DNA from: Pseudoalteromonas atlantica
GTDB lineage: Bacteria > Pseudomonadota > Gammaproteobacteria > Enterobacterales > Alteromonadaceae
DNA: 64,000 bases
Direction: 5' to 3'
Assembly (NCBI GenBank): GCA_007988745.1
Contig: BJUT01000004.1
Location: 62,001-126,000 of the forward strand
Both the position numbers and the translations under genes were made by a program. The notes beneath the pieces are model-generated. The model was not told where the DNA came from. It saw nothing but the letters and a program-made list of their open reading frames with translations, and did not search any database. Of the stretch, positions 1 through 8,579 are shown one piece after another. Numbering within the stretch: position 1 is the first letter of the stretch; every line of letters starts with the position of its first letter.

Positions 1-547
1 GGGCTTTTAGCTTTAAAAATTCTCATTCAATTCCCACTCGAATTAATCACAACTCATCGTTTTATACGAATAACTGACAGATTGTACCAGATGAAATATA
101 ACTAACAAGTAAACTCGTTGATATAAGTGCCAACCAACCGCTGAAAATTTCGCAATAGTAAATAATAAAATTCAACATGCTTAAATTAGGCCTAATTCGC
201 TAAATAAATTAACCCTATTCATAGTAGGTACATTAATGCTATTGCTGTTTTTGCTTAACCATTACATTACTACAATAATTCCCGTGTGCGGCAACAAGCA
301 CATTCAAAAGTCGCATACAGCAGAGCCTGTTAACTACAACGTTTAAACAAGCCTTTTTAGCGAACCAATCTTATATTACATGTTTACTTAGCAAATTAAG
401 CTTGACCTTTCCCTAAATAGGATTGGCCATAACCGCTTATTAATTTCATCTTAAAAAAAGCCACTTCGGTAGCTTTTTTACCCTTTTTGTTGCTCGTTAC
501 TTTATCCTAGTACATAATTCAACGTCTTATTTCAATGCGGATTTTTT
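1..547. other. Intergenic region upstream of dsbB
   Basis: No convincing protein-coding gene is visible in these 547 bases. The only ATG frame of note (236-346, 36 codons) has no ribosome binding site and no recognisable sequence. The stretch holds a clear stem-loop with a U-tract at 453-480, which needs a transcript coming from the left, so either a gene beyond the window edge has a long 3' tail or a small RNA lies here. I see no rRNA or tRNA structure. Confidence 0.6.
453..480 (+). terminator. Stem-loop terminator ahead of dsbB
   Basis: AAAAAAGC pairs with GCTTTTTT around a TTCG tetraloop closed by AC/GT, with one C-A mismatch, and is followed by further T residues. The TTCG loop and T-tract are typical of a Rho-independent terminator. 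It could work on both strands. No gene lies directly before it in this window. Confidence 0.7.
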
Positions 548-1066
548 ATGAACTGGCTAGCACAACTCCCTACTCAACGTACTCCATGGCTACTATTTAC
601 AGGCATTGTATTTTTATTAGAAGTCACCGCACTGTTTTTTCAATACCAGATGGGCCTTGCTCCATGCATTATGTGTATTTACCAGCGAACTGCGGTATTA
701 GGCTTATTAGGGGCAGGCATTATTGGCGCAACTAAACCACAAAGTAAATTAGTACGCGCTATCGCTTATTTAGTGTGGGGTGTATCAAGTGTGTGGGGTT
801 ACTTTATTGCGCGTGAGCACATTGAAATGCAAACAACCACCGATCCCTTTGCGTTTAGCTGTGAGTTTGAGCCAAATTTCCCTGCATTTATGCCATTGCA
901 TGAATGGATCCCAAGCTTTTTTCAAGCCACAGGGGATTGCGGTAATATCGATTGGCAATTTGCGGAATTAAGTATGCCAGCATGGATGGAAATACTATTT
1001 GCGTTATTTACTATCACGCTTTTTGTAATTGTTACCACTCGCTTACTTACTAAAAAGACTATTTAA
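548..1066 (+). CDS. dsbB: DsbB, disulfide bond formation protein B
   Basis: Inner-membrane quinone-linked oxidase that reoxidises DsbA in the periplasm, keeping the disulfide-forming pathway running. The 172-residue protein has the four-helix DsbB plan. The first redox pair is C40-I-M-C43, followed by R47, which corresponds to the quinone-contacting arginine of the E. coli enzyme. The second periplasmic pair is C105 and C131. Positions are within one residue of E. coli DsbB (41, 44, 104, 130). The start fits the usual short cytoplasmic N-terminus. A small membrane protein gene begins 1 base after the stop, so the two are probably co-transcribed. No DsbA gene is seen nearby. Confidence 0.95.
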   Translation: MNWLAQLPTQRTPWLLFTGIVFLLEVTALFFQYQMGLAPCIMCIYQRTAVLGLLGAGIIGATKPQSKLVRAIAYLVWGVSSVWGYFIAREHIEMQTTTDPFAFSCEFEPNFPAFMPLHEWIPSFFQATGDCGNIDWQFAELSMPAWMEILFALFTITLFVIVTTRLLTKKTI

Positions 1067-1067
1067 T

Positions 1068-1370
1068 ATGTTTACGTTTTTTACCAGTCAGCTGCCTGAA
1101 CTAAAGCACCTTAAAGTGAGGCAGCGACAAGCCGTTGTTGCTATTGCGCTAAGTATGCTACCTGCCACCGATAGAGTGTTATTAAGAATAGTAAAGCTGA
1201 TATTGCTCAGCCCATTGTTTTTGTTATTTACTGTTTTTAAAGGGTGGGAACTCATTCCCTTTTTAATTTTAGGTGGCCTATGTTACCCGCTTTTAACCAC
1301 CCCGATTGAAATAAACTTCGCTAAAAAATATTTAGCCAAAGCACTTAAGCAGTATTCACAGGGCGCTTAG
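1068..1370 (+). CDS. Small conserved membrane protein
   Basis: A 100-residue protein I cannot assign to a named function. It has a basic amphipathic N-terminal part (residues 1-40) followed by two hydrophobic segments around residues 42-60 and 62-78, so a small two-span inner-membrane protein is likely. The ATG at 1068 lies 1 base after the dsbB stop codon; an upstream in-frame start at 1029 would overlap dsbB and is less likely. Tight spacing suggests co-transcription with dsbB, but this alone does not show a role in disulfide chemistry. It contains no cysteine pair of its own. Confidence 0.75.
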   Translation: MFTFFTSQLPELKHLKVRQRQAVVAIALSMLPATDRVLLRIVKLILLSPLFLLFTVFKGWELIPFLILGGLCYPLLTTPIEINFAKKYLAKALKQYSQGA

Positions 1371-1376
1371 CGCCCT
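1360..1376. terminator. GC-rich hairpin between convergent genes
   Basis: AGGGCGC pairs perfectly with GCGCCCT across a TTA loop. It includes the stop codon of the membrane protein and lies just before the end of the convergent ComEA-like gene. No strong T-tract follows on either strand, so termination is plausible but unproven. Confidence 0.4.
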
Positions 1377-1381
1377 GCCTA

Positions 1382-1678
1382 TTATAAAGACACTTTTCCT
1401 TCTAGTTTAGCTACAAGCTTTTTACCTATTCCTTTTACGTTAGTTAAATCGCTCAGCTGGGAAAATTCACCATTTTCAACCCTGTAATCAACAATAGCCT
1501 GCGCTTTTTTCTTACCTATACCAGGCAACTTGGCCAGCATTTCTGAATCGGCACTATTAATATTAATAACCGGCGCTTGCGGCATTTCAACCATAGGCTT
1601 ATCTTCAACAGGGTTAGCGTGGGTAAACGCGCTAAAGCTTAAAAAGCTAATAATAAGTAGCGTTAATAGATTTTTCAT
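1382..1678 (-). CDS. ComEA-family helix-hairpin-helix protein
   Basis: Secreted DNA-binding protein of 98 residues. It begins with a signal peptide (residues 1-21, ending in THA-N) and carries a C-terminal double helix-hairpin-helix domain: the first hairpin is LPGIGKKKAQAI, the second VKGIGKKLVAKL, preceded by the INSAD motif typical of ComEA. In naturally competent bacteria, periplasmic ComEA binds incoming double-stranded DNA and helps pull it through the outer membrane. Short ComEA-like proteins are also common in gammaproteobacteria without proven competence, so the exact role here is inferred. No other competence genes are nearby. It is convergent with the dsbB pair. Confidence 0.85.
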   Translation of the reverse strand: MKNLLTLLIISFLSFSAFTHANPVEDKPMVEMPQAPVININSADSEMLAKLPGIGKKKAQAIVDYRVENGEFSQLSDLTNVKGIGKKLVAKLEGKVSL

Positions 1679-1932
1679 TTGTTATTCCTTATTTTTGTTT
1701 ATACCAAAGCGTTATAGTTAAACGGCTAATTTGGCTTTAAACATGTGCTTAATTTTTATTTGAGGAAATAATGCTAAATAAGGTGCAACGCGCATCACTT
1801 ATATTATTTCCAGTGCATAATCACCTAAATCCGAAAACCTAAAATGCAGCTGGTACAACAAGTGATTGCTTAACTAAAGTAAAGTTACGCTTTTTTGTCA
1901 AATTGATGACAAGCTAAAAATGCACCGAATGC

Positions 1933-1973
1933 TTGCAATTTTACACACAAACATTTACTGTATATAAAAACAG
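1933..1973 (+). promoter_or_regulatory. SOS promoter with LexA box for yebG
   Basis: The LexA operator at 1958-1973 reads CTGTATATAAAAACAG, matching the gammaproteobacterial CTG-N10-CAG consensus with an AT-rich core. A plausible sigma-70 promoter overlaps it: TTGCAA at 1933-1938, 17-base spacer, TACTGT at 1956-1961. LexA bound here would cover the -10 region. The site is 50 bases ahead of the yebG start, as expected for a damage-inducible gene. Confidence 0.88.
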
Positions 1974-2023
1974 TGACCTACAGGTCAGTAACCACATTAC
2001 CACGCAATCAAGCAGGAGAGATC

Positions 2024-2338
2024 ATGGCTGTTGTTGTTAAATATGTTGTAGAACGAAACGGAGTTGAGCGAATGACGTTTACTACTAAAAAAGAAGCGGA
2101 TGCCTATGACAAAATGCTCGATATAGCAGAATCGCTTGAAGTAATGCTGGAAAAAGTAGATGTGCCACTGAGCGAGCAACAGGTTGAATCGCTTGCGCTT
2201 GAAATTGCAAAGAGTAAAGATGACTTTATGGCGGTGTTAAAAGGCGCAAAAGAGCCCACAACAAAAGGTACAGCTAAAGCTAAAAAAGCCGACAACGTAG
2301 CATCAATAAAAGATAACGATGAGCAACAAGCTAGCTAA
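2024..2338 (+). CDS. yebG: YebG, SOS-regulated protein
   Basis: Small DNA-damage-inducible protein of the LexA regulon; its biochemical role is not well understood. The 104-residue product has the diagnostic N-terminus MAVVVKYVVERNGVERM followed by KKEADAYDKMLD, closely resembling E. coli YebG, and a lysine-rich, low-complexity C-terminal tail. The ATG at 2024 is preceded by AGGAGA at a suitable distance; the longer reading from 1973 would start inside the LexA box and is rejected. The gene stands alone, with its own SOS promoter upstream and a strong terminator downstream. Confidence 0.93.
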   Translation: MAVVVKYVVERNGVERMTFTTKKEADAYDKMLDIAESLEVMLEKVDVPLSEQQVESLALEIAKSKDDFMAVLKGAKEPTTKGTAKAKKADNVASIKDNDEQQAS

Positions 2339-2356
2339 TTTGTGACTATTTTAAAT

Positions 2357-2389
2357 AAAGGGCTGCTACTAAATAGCAGCCCTTTTTTA
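2357..2389 (+). terminator. Terminator of yebG
   Basis: Stem AAGGGCTGCTA (2358-2368) pairs perfectly with TAGCAGCCCTT (2374-2384) around a 5-base loop and is followed by a T-tract. Strong intrinsic terminator 20 bases after yebG. Confidence 0.9.
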
Positions 2390-2476
2390 TTAATTTTTGA
2401 ACAGTTACAAATTTTTTCTGGCTTTTTAGACTGAAATTGATACATTAATCCGGTTAATAGCGAGTGTTTATGTGCC

Positions 2477-3640
2477 ATGTCAGTATTTATTAAGTCTTTT
2501 TACCAAAAATTTTTCCCAGCCCGTCAGTTGCTTATTCGTCAAAATGGCGAAGTTAAGCATGTTGTTTTGGCGCCTTGGTTTCAGCTTTTTACAGTACTGC
2601 TTATTTTAGGCACTATTACTTGGGTCGGTATTTCTAGTTTTCGTGTTTATAGCCAAACAAATAAAATTACCGACATAGAACAAAGCCAAATTGACAAACA
2701 ACAAGTGTGGCAAAAGCAGGTCCAAGAACAAAAAGCACTGCACGCTAAGCAATTAGAGCAACTTGCAGTACTAGAGCAAAAGCAAGCACTTTTGCAAGGT
2801 ATGATTGAATCCCTCCCCGCATCTATTAGTAAAGAGGCAATAAAACTAGAAGAACAACTTGAATCGCCTGTTGATCAAGACAAAGGCGAGTTTCATGAAC
2901 CACTTGTAGATGAAGAACCGAAAAACAAACACGCTAGCCTTCTAACGCCAATCACTTTTGCCGCACGTTATGAGCGCTTAAATAAATACTACGAGCATAA
3001 TTTTGCGCTTATTGATGCGCAAATTAATAAACGCCATGATGCAATTTTAGCGATGTTAAAAGGCGCAGGCTTAGAATCAGCCCTTGAACAACATTTAGCA
3101 CTGGGCGCACAAACCAGTGCGCAAGGTGGCCCGTTAGATGTATTTGACGAAACTAAAATACCAGGGCAGTTTTTAGCCATTGTTGATAAGCTATTATTAC
3201 TTAACAACCTTGAAAACTTTTTAACAGAGCTGCCTAACTCACTGCCCTTGCCTGCAGCTAAATACTATATTTCGAGCAACTTTGGGTTACGTAAAGATCC
3301 GATGAACAACCGCCGCGCTTTTCACAAAGGTGTTGATTTAGCCGGCTGGCATAAAACCGAAATTTTTGCCCCTGCTGATGCACGTGTATTGCGCGCTGGT
3401 AAAAATGGCGGCTATGGTAACTTTATCGAGCTAGAGCACAAAAATGGCTTGGTCACCCGTTTTGGCCACTTAAATAAAATTAAAGTGAAAAAAGGCCAAA
3501 CAATTGCTAAAAATGAGGTAATTGGATTAATGGGCAGTACTGGCAGAAGTACCAGCACCCACTTACACTATGAAGTGTTACTCGATGGCAAACATGTCAA
3601 TCCTCTAAAAATAACAAAGGCGCTTTCTCGTGTTCGGTAA
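2477..3640 (+). CDS. M23-family peptidoglycan endopeptidase
   Basis: Membrane-anchored LytM-type zinc peptidase (387 residues) expected to cleave peptide cross-links in peptidoglycan. A short basic N-terminus precedes one transmembrane helix (about residues 33-54), then a long glutamine-rich coiled coil (about 60-120), a linker, and a C-terminal M23 domain (about 265-380). Zinc ligands are visible as H283xxxD287 and H362-L-H364. All catalytic motifs are present, so it should be active, unlike degenerate LytM activators such as EnvC. The stop overlaps the start of a bactofilin gene by 11 bases. M23 peptidase/bactofilin pairs occur in many bacteria and link wall remodelling to a bactofilin scaffold. 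Confidence 0.92.
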   Translation: MSVFIKSFYQKFFPARQLLIRQNGEVKHVVLAPWFQLFTVLLILGTITWVGISSFRVYSQTNKITDIEQSQIDKQQVWQKQVQEQKALHAKQLEQLAVLEQKQALLQGMIESLPASISKEAIKLEEQLESPVDQDKGEFHEPLVDEEPKNKHASLLTPITFAARYERLNKYYEHNFALIDAQINKRHDAILAMLKGAGLESALEQHLALGAQTSAQGGPLDVFDETKIPGQFLAIVDKLLLLNNLENFLTELPNSLPLPAAKYYISSNFGLRKDPMNNRRAFHKGVDLAGWHKTEIFAPADARVLRAGKNGGYGNFIELEHKNGLVTRFGHLNKIKVKKGQTIAKNEVIGLMGSTGRSTSTHLHYEVLLDGKHVNPLKITKALSRVR

Positions 3641-4121
3641 AAAAAAGCAACCAAGTAGTCAAACTACGTTAAAAAGAGTAAATCATACCCCTTCTATTAT
3701 TTCTGAAGATGTGCGCTTAACTGGCACACTTACCAGCCAGGGCGAAGTGCAGCTAGATGGCCGAATTGATGGCGATATAAAGGCAGAGCACTTGGTAATT
3801 GGCTCTACCGGCATTGTTGAAGGTGTGGTTGAAGCTAAAAGTGTCATTGTAAAAGGCAAAATTATTGGCTCACTAAACGCAAGTGAAGTGAATATTCAAA
3901 GCAGCGCTCACGTACATGGCGATGTTTTTCACGACACACTAAGTATTGATGCGGGAGCCATTATTGAAGGCAGCTTAAAACAGCGCTTTGAAAAAGAAGA
4001 ACCGGAACTTATTAGCGAAGATTTAAAGCCGGCTAAAGAAGTAAAAACTTTGCTTGACGATGCTGATAGCGACTTGTCGTTTGTTAATAAGCAAGCCGCT
4101 GATAAAGCCAAATCTAATTAA
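3630..4121 (+). CDS. Bactofilin (polymer-forming cytoskeletal protein)
   Basis: A 163-residue bactofilin, a protein that polymerises without nucleotide into filaments beneath the inner membrane. The central part (about residues 28-118) shows the repeated glycine/valine/isoleucine pattern of a right-handed beta-helix (GRIDGDIKAEHLVIGSTG, then EGVVEAKSVIVKGKIIGSL). It is flanked by a basic N-terminus and an acidic C-terminal tail of about 40 residues. It starts inside the end of the M23 peptidase gene (11-base overlap), so translation is probably coupled. In other bacteria such pairs set cell curvature or local wall synthesis; that role here is inferred from the pairing. Confidence 0.92.
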   Translation: MFGKKKQPSSQTTLKRVNHTPSIISEDVRLTGTLTSQGEVQLDGRIDGDIKAEHLVIGSTGIVEGVVEAKSVIVKGKIIGSLNASEVNIQSSAHVHGDVFHDTLSIDAGAIIEGSLKQRFEKEEPELISEDLKPAKEVKTLLDDADSDLSFVNKQAADKAKSN

Positions 4122-4128
4122 GCGCTCA

Positions 4129-4602
4129 TTACTTTTTCTCGGTTATGTACATCGTAATATCTGCAGTGAACACCAGTTCATTGCGGGTATTGTAAAGCTT
4201 AACTGGCACCACTAAATCTTCTTTATCTACCCATTGGCGAGGCAAGTCGATTTCTGCAATAGCAGTTACATCGGTATCAACCTTTGCTAAATAGTGTACC
4301 GTCATTCCTTTAGGGATCCAGCGATGCGTTTTATAAGGCACGGTGGCATCTACCATTACACCAGCACACAGCTCAGCTAAGTTACATTGTGCAATAGCAT
4401 GAATAGTCCCAATATGGTTATGCACACTACGGCGGTTTTTTACGACAGCGCTACAGTGCCCTTCTCTTAAATCGAGTACGTAAGGTTTCATTGAGCCAAA
4501 ATACGGGGCTTTTATGCATACCGCTTTGCTAAACAACCAATTGCCAAAAGGTAAGCGTTTAAATTTAAGCCAAGTTTTTAAAAGGGCTGATTTATTACTC
4601 AT
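4129..4602 (-). CDS. DUF4442 hotdog-fold protein
   Basis: A 157-residue cytoplasmic protein of the hotdog thioesterase superfamily, DUF4442 type. Recognisable features are the motif VHNHIGTIHAIAQCNLAELCAG (read in parts, residues about 61-82), where the conserved asparagine/histidine and the helix with an acidic residue correspond to the hotdog active-site region, and the final strand ending FTADITMYITEKK. Such proteins usually act on acyl-CoA or acyl-carrier thioesters, but the substrate cannot be told from sequence. The ATG is preceded by GGGA. It is convergent with the bactofilin gene, with only 7 bases between the stops, so it is probably a separate unit. Confidence 0.8.
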   Translation of the reverse strand: MSNKSALLKTWLKFKRLPFGNWLFSKAVCIKAPYFGSMKPYVLDLREGHCSAVVKNRRSVHNHIGTIHAIAQCNLAELCAGVMVDATVPYKTHRWIPKGMTVHYLAKVDTDVTAIAEIDLPRQWVDKEDLVVPVKLYNTRNELVFTADITMYITEKK

Positions 4603-4785
4603 TGTTATTTCCCATTTTGTGTTTATAAATTCAAATTAACACATCAGACCAGTTAAAAAAAGCGCAATTCACCGCGCTGTTAATCCTAATGTCATGAAAT
4701 ATTTATCACAATAAAGCGTGGCTCACTCATAAGCCCTTTCTTTTTTATAAGCGGGCACCTAAAATAGCCAGCAAAAGGAGACCTA

Positions 4786-5979
4786 ATGCAAACACAGCCC
4801 GCTAAACCTAACTTAATTTTATTACTCATCTTAGCGTTACTCGTAATATTTTGCCCTATGGCAATTGATATTTATCTTCCCGCTTTTCCAACTATTGCCA
4901 CGCAATTTAACGTAACCGAACAGCAGGTTCAGCAAACAGTGGCTATTTTTATGCTTACTGTGGGTTTAGGGCAATTAATTGCAGGGCCGCTTGCTGATAA
5001 GTTTGGCCGAAAGCCGGTAGCGGTTGTAGGTGTTAGCTTGTATGCAGGCTCAGCCTTACTTGCCTACATGGCGCCCTCTTTTGCTGTATTAATGTTTGCA
5101 CGCGCTCTGCAAGGGTTAGGTGCATGTGCTACGTTTGTTGTTGCTTTTGCCATTGTACGTGATAAATACGGCAGCGAACGCAGCGGGCAAATGATTACCT
5201 ATTTAAATGGAATAGTGTGTTTTATTCCTGCGCTTGCGCCTATTTTAGGTGCTTGGCTTACCGTGCAATTTGGCTGGCGCATGAACTTTATGTTTTTAAC
5301 CTTATTTGCGTTAGCGGGCCTAGTTATTACGCTCACCTTATTTAGAGAAACCCGACCTGCTGATAGTCACTACCAAGGGCATATATTGGACTTACGCCGC
5401 TTTGTGCCAATATTAAAAACACCGATATTTTTATTTAATAGCTTACTGTGTATGGTCGCCATGTCGGCGATTCTTGTGTATGTCACCTTGGCACCTGGGT
5501 GGATAATTACGCACTTAGGGGGCACCGTTGCCGACTTTACTTTTTGGTTTACGCTCAATGCCGTATTAAGTATTGTAGCCAGCTTTATTACGCCCATTTA
5601 TATTAAACGTAATAGCCAAAAAGCCCTGCGCGTTGGGGTTACAGTATTGGTGGCCTCTGGCATATTAATGATTGCACTTAGCCATATAGAATCGGCCATT
5701 GCGCTTATGCTACCTATTTTAATTGCAGCACTTGGTTTTGCCCTAAGCTTAGGCTCTGCGGCTGGTATGGCGTTATCGCGCTTTCCTAAACAAGCCGGTA
5801 CAGCCTCTGCCTTAATTGGTGCTATGCAAATGAGTGGCGCTAGTGTGCTTGTGTTTTTAACGCAATATTTAGGCCTTAGCACACCTTGGCTAATTGCTTT
5901 TCATTTATTGTTACTGGCACCACTTTGGCTAATTTTAATGAGTAAAAAAGCCCATACATTGCACCCGGTTAATACATGA
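4786..5979 (+). CDS. Bcr/CflA-family drug efflux MFS transporter
   Basis: A 12-helix major facilitator (397 residues) of the DHA1 Bcr/CflA group, exporting drugs or small metabolites in exchange for protons. The first helix ends in AIDIYLPA with D28, a hallmark of this group. MFS motif A is GPLADKFGRKPV (67-78). A conserved RALQGLGAC segment follows in helix 4. A strong ribosome binding site (AAGGAG) sits 6 bases before the ATG. The stop overlaps the start of a LysE-family exporter by 4 bases (ATGA), so the two exporters form one operon. Actual substrate is unknown. Confidence 0.9.
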   Translation: MQTQPAKPNLILLLILALLVIFCPMAIDIYLPAFPTIATQFNVTEQQVQQTVAIFMLTVGLGQLIAGPLADKFGRKPVAVVGVSLYAGSALLAYMAPSFAVLMFARALQGLGACATFVVAFAIVRDKYGSERSGQMITYLNGIVCFIPALAPILGAWLTVQFGWRMNFMFLTLFALAGLVITLTLFRETRPADSHYQGHILDLRRFVPILKTPIFLFNSLLCMVAMSAILVYVTLAPGWIITHLGGTVADFTFWFTLNAVLSIVASFITPIYIKRNSQKALRVGVTVLVASGILMIALSHIESAIALMLPILIAALGFALSLGSAAGMALSRFPKQAGTASALIGAMQMSGASVLVFLTQYLGLSTPWLIAFHLLLLAPLWLILMSKKAHTLHPVNT

Positions 5980-6617
5980 TCAACCCTGATTTTTTAGCAT
6001 CATTTTTACTGGCGAGCTTTTTAATGGCGGTGGCCCCTGGGCCATCAAACGCATTTTTAATGGCGCAAACATTTGCCAATGGCAGAGCGGCAGGTATGCA
6101 AAGCGCATTTGGCTTTGCTTTAGGTGGAGTAATACACACATTTTTTGCTGTTATTGGATTAAGCGCGGTGTTAAAAGCCTCGCCCACCGCTTATAGTGCA
6201 GTACAGTACTTAGGCGCGGCTTATTTGTGCTATTTAGGGTTTGTGATGATTAAAAGCACTTTTTCGCAGCCAAATACCGCCGATTGCGCTAGTGATGATA
6301 AGCCCCATGTAAGCACCAGTAAAAAGCCAAATGTCATGTTTCAAGCCATGATGACCGAGGTATTAAACCCTAAAGTCGCGTTATTTTTTATTGCTTTTAT
6401 CCCGCAGTTTGTAGACCCAAGCTTATCATCGGCAACGTTTCAATTAGCATTTTTTGGCCTGCTCTACCCTATTTTTGCTTTCCCAATTGACTGTACGTAT
6501 ATTTACTTTGGCGACAAAATAGCGCAATTTTTCAAAAAATACCCACATAGCCAACTTTGGATAGACCGAGTGACCGGCATGGTATTTATTGCACTGGCCA
6601 TTAATTTATTATACTAA
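5976..6617 (+). CDS. LysE/RhtB-family amino-acid exporter
   Basis: A 213-residue inner-membrane exporter with about six transmembrane helices. The N-terminal APGPSNAFLMAQTFANGR segment is the LysE/RhtB family signature, and the later LNPKVALFFIAFIPQFVDP is equally typical. Family members export amino acids or related compounds such as homoserine, threonine or lysine. Its ATG overlaps the stop of the upstream Bcr/CflA gene (ATGA), indicating translational coupling. The predicted cytoplasmic loop at residues 92-115 is polar and rich in Asp, Ser and Lys. Confidence 0.9.
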   Translation: MINPDFLASFLLASFLMAVAPGPSNAFLMAQTFANGRAAGMQSAFGFALGGVIHTFFAVIGLSAVLKASPTAYSAVQYLGAAYLCYLGFVMIKSTFSQPNTADCASDDKPHVSTSKKPNVMFQAMMTEVLNPKVALFFIAFIPQFVDPSLSSATFQLAFFGLLYPIFAFPIDCTYIYFGDKIAQFFKKYPHSQLWIDRVTGMVFIALAINLLY

Positions 6618-6677
6618 TTACACTAAATTGGTATTACTTAACCAAAGCCTTGGTTACTCAACAAAATAAGATGCAGC

Positions 6678-7142
6678 ATGGAACAAAAAAAACAATCGCT
6701 ACCCGCTAATAAAAATATTGCCTTAGTTGCGCATGATGGTAAAAAAGCCGCGCTTAAATTATGGTGCGAAAAACACAAAGAAGCCTTAAGCAGACACACC
6801 TTATACGGTACTGGCACCACAGGCCATTTAATCGAAAAAACCACCGGGCTAGAGGTTATTCAGCTATTAAGTGGTCCTATGGGGGGCGATCAACAGCTAG
6901 GAGCTAAAATTGCCGAGCACGAAATTCATGTATTGGTGTTTTTTTGGGATCCGTTGGCATCACAACCACACGACCCTGATGTTAAAGCATTACTGCGTTT
7001 AGCTGCTGTTTGGAATATTCCTGTGGCCTGTAATGAAGTCAGCGCCGACATGTTATTAAGCTCGCCCTTAATGGACACTGAGCTTGAACGTACTTTGCCA
7101 GATTACGAAAAATACCTCGCAACCCGACAAATCAGTCTTTAA
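6678..7142 (+). CDS. mgsA: Methylglyoxal synthase
   Basis: Converts dihydroxyacetone phosphate to methylglyoxal and phosphate, a bypass of lower glycolysis used when phosphate is short or sugar phosphates accumulate. The 154-residue protein keeps the catalytic D71 within GPMGGDQQ, H98 within SQPHDP, and D20, D91 and D101, at the same numbers as in E. coli MgsA. The phosphate-binding TGTTG (45-49) is intact. The ribosome binding site is weak. It follows the exporter pair by 60 bases on the same strand and ends 11 bases from the convergent yegD gene. Confidence 0.96.
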   Translation: MEQKKQSLPANKNIALVAHDGKKAALKLWCEKHKEALSRHTLYGTGTTGHLIEKTTGLEVIQLLSGPMGGDQQLGAKIAEHEIHVLVFFWDPLASQPHDPDVKALLRLAAVWNIPVACNEVSADMLLSSPLMDTELERTLPDYEKYLATRQISL

Positions 7143-7153
7143 AGCCTTTTAAG

Positions 7154-8518
7154 CTACTTATAAAGCATGCTGGCCCATTTTGTTAGGCCAGCCGTTACAC
7201 TACCAAAGTGATCGCCATTGAGCATTTTAATATCACCTAAATGCTCACTTAACGCGGCTTTAATAAGTGGTGACTGCGCACTCCCCCCTGTTAAATAAAT
7301 AACGTCTGGGGTGGTTCCTGCATCGGTAATTGCTTGTTTTGCTAACGTTACTATTTGGCTAATACTACTTTCTACTGCAACCGCTAAATCGCTAACCGAT
7401 AGGTTTTTACTAAGGTCATTATCTAAAAAGCGAAGATCGCAATCAAAAGCATCTGCCGATGAAAGCGCTATTTTAGCCGCCTCACCTTGCTGTACTAACT
7501 GATGGCCCTGTTTATTTTGCTGTAGATGAATTAAGCGTTTGAAAAGCGCAGGTGCACTGACATCGCGTAATTGGGCAGTGAGTTCTCGATAGTGGCTTTC
7601 ACTATAAAACTGACTTTGTAAATTTACATCATTAATTTTACAGGCTTGCCAAAAAGGTTGGTTTGGTAAAGGTAGGCCGGATTTAAAGGTACTGCCTAAA
7701 CCAAGCAATGGCATTAAACCATGAAAACTAAGCGCTATATCTAAGTCATTCCCGCCAACTCGCTTACCGCTGTGGGCTAAAAAGTCACTATCGCGCTCAC
7801 TGTTACCTCTAAAGCTTGGCCCCATTTGTACAAACGAGCAATCGCTGGTACCACCGCCAATATCAATAACCAGCACTTTTTGGTCTTCCACTAAACTACT
7901 TTCGTAATCAATCCCTGCTGCAAGCGGTTCGTATAAAAACTCAACGTCTTTAAAGCCCGCACGCTTAGCTGCGCGCTCTAAAATACCTACAGCTTGCTGA
8001 TTTGACTGCTCACCGCCAACAGCCTGAAAGTTAACTGGACGACCAATAACCGTTTGCGTCAATGGGGTTTTAAGTGAAAGCTCTGCGCGTTGCTTTATTT
8101 TTAAAATCATTGCCGTAGCAATATCTTCAAAAAAATTAATTTGCCCTTGCTTTAAGCCTGTGGCACCAAAAAACGATTTAGGAGATTTTACAAAGTAGCC
8201 TTCTTCAGGAAACTGCACATATTCACTAATGGCTTCACGGCCAATAAAAAGCGTTTCATCTGTAGGTTGTAAATCAAGATCTGACTTAATACGTGGGAGT
8301 GTATTTAATAAAGCTTGGCGCTGCGTTAAAAAGTCATGCTCGTGGGCAGTGCCTTTTACATGCTTTGCCACAAAGTCGACAACTAATGCGCTATGGTGCG
8401 TATAAAGAGTAGAAGGTAAATAATGTTTTCCTTGCTCAAGTGGCACTAACTGTACTTCCTCTTGCTCCATAACACCCATGGCACAATTAGAACTACCGTA
8501 ATCAAAACCTACAAACAT
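7154..8518 (-). CDS. yegD: YegD-like Hsp70-family chaperone
   Basis: Hsp70/actin-fold ATPase of 454 residues, close in length to E. coli YegD (450). It has the ATPase half of an Hsp70 but lacks a normal substrate-binding domain. Visible nucleotide motifs are FDYGSSNCAMGV (phosphate 1, residues 5-16), VIDIGGGTSDCSF (phosphate 2) and TGGSAQSPLI (adenosine). Function in E. coli is unclear; a chaperone-like role is assumed. It is convergent with mgsA (11 bases between stops), and the DNA ligase gene lies 61 bases upstream on the same strand. Confidence 0.9.
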   Translation of the reverse strand: MFVGFDYGSSNCAMGVMEQEEVQLVPLEQGKHYLPSTLYTHHSALVVDFVAKHVKGTAHEHDFLTQRQALLNTLPRIKSDLDLQPTDETLFIGREAISEYVQFPEEGYFVKSPKSFFGATGLKQGQINFFEDIATAMILKIKQRAELSLKTPLTQTVIGRPVNFQAVGGEQSNQQAVGILERAAKRAGFKDVEFLYEPLAAGIDYESSLVEDQKVLVIDIGGGTSDCSFVQMGPSFRGNSERDSDFLAHSGKRVGGNDLDIALSFHGLMPLLGLGSTFKSGLPLPNQPFWQACKINDVNLQSQFYSESHYRELTAQLRDVSAPALFKRLIHLQQNKQGHQLVQQGEAAKIALSSADAFDCDLRFLDNDLSKNLSVSDLAVAVESSISQIVTLAKQAITDAGTTPDVIYLTGGSAQSPLIKAALSEHLGDIKMLNGDHFGSVTAGLTKWASMLYK

Positions 8519-8579
8519 ACTTCACCATACATTAGAAAAAGGCCGCGCAATTTAGCATACTTTGCCAAAATTATAAACG

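Noticed and set aside
236..346. 36-codon open frame upstream of dsbB
   Set aside because: No ribosome binding site, no recognisable sequence, AT-rich low-complexity start.
6608..6646. Third copy of the dyad repeat after the LysE-type gene
   Set aside because: It shares only the AATTGGTAT tip and not the 18-mer, and the left arm overlaps the coding end, so it is too weak to call.
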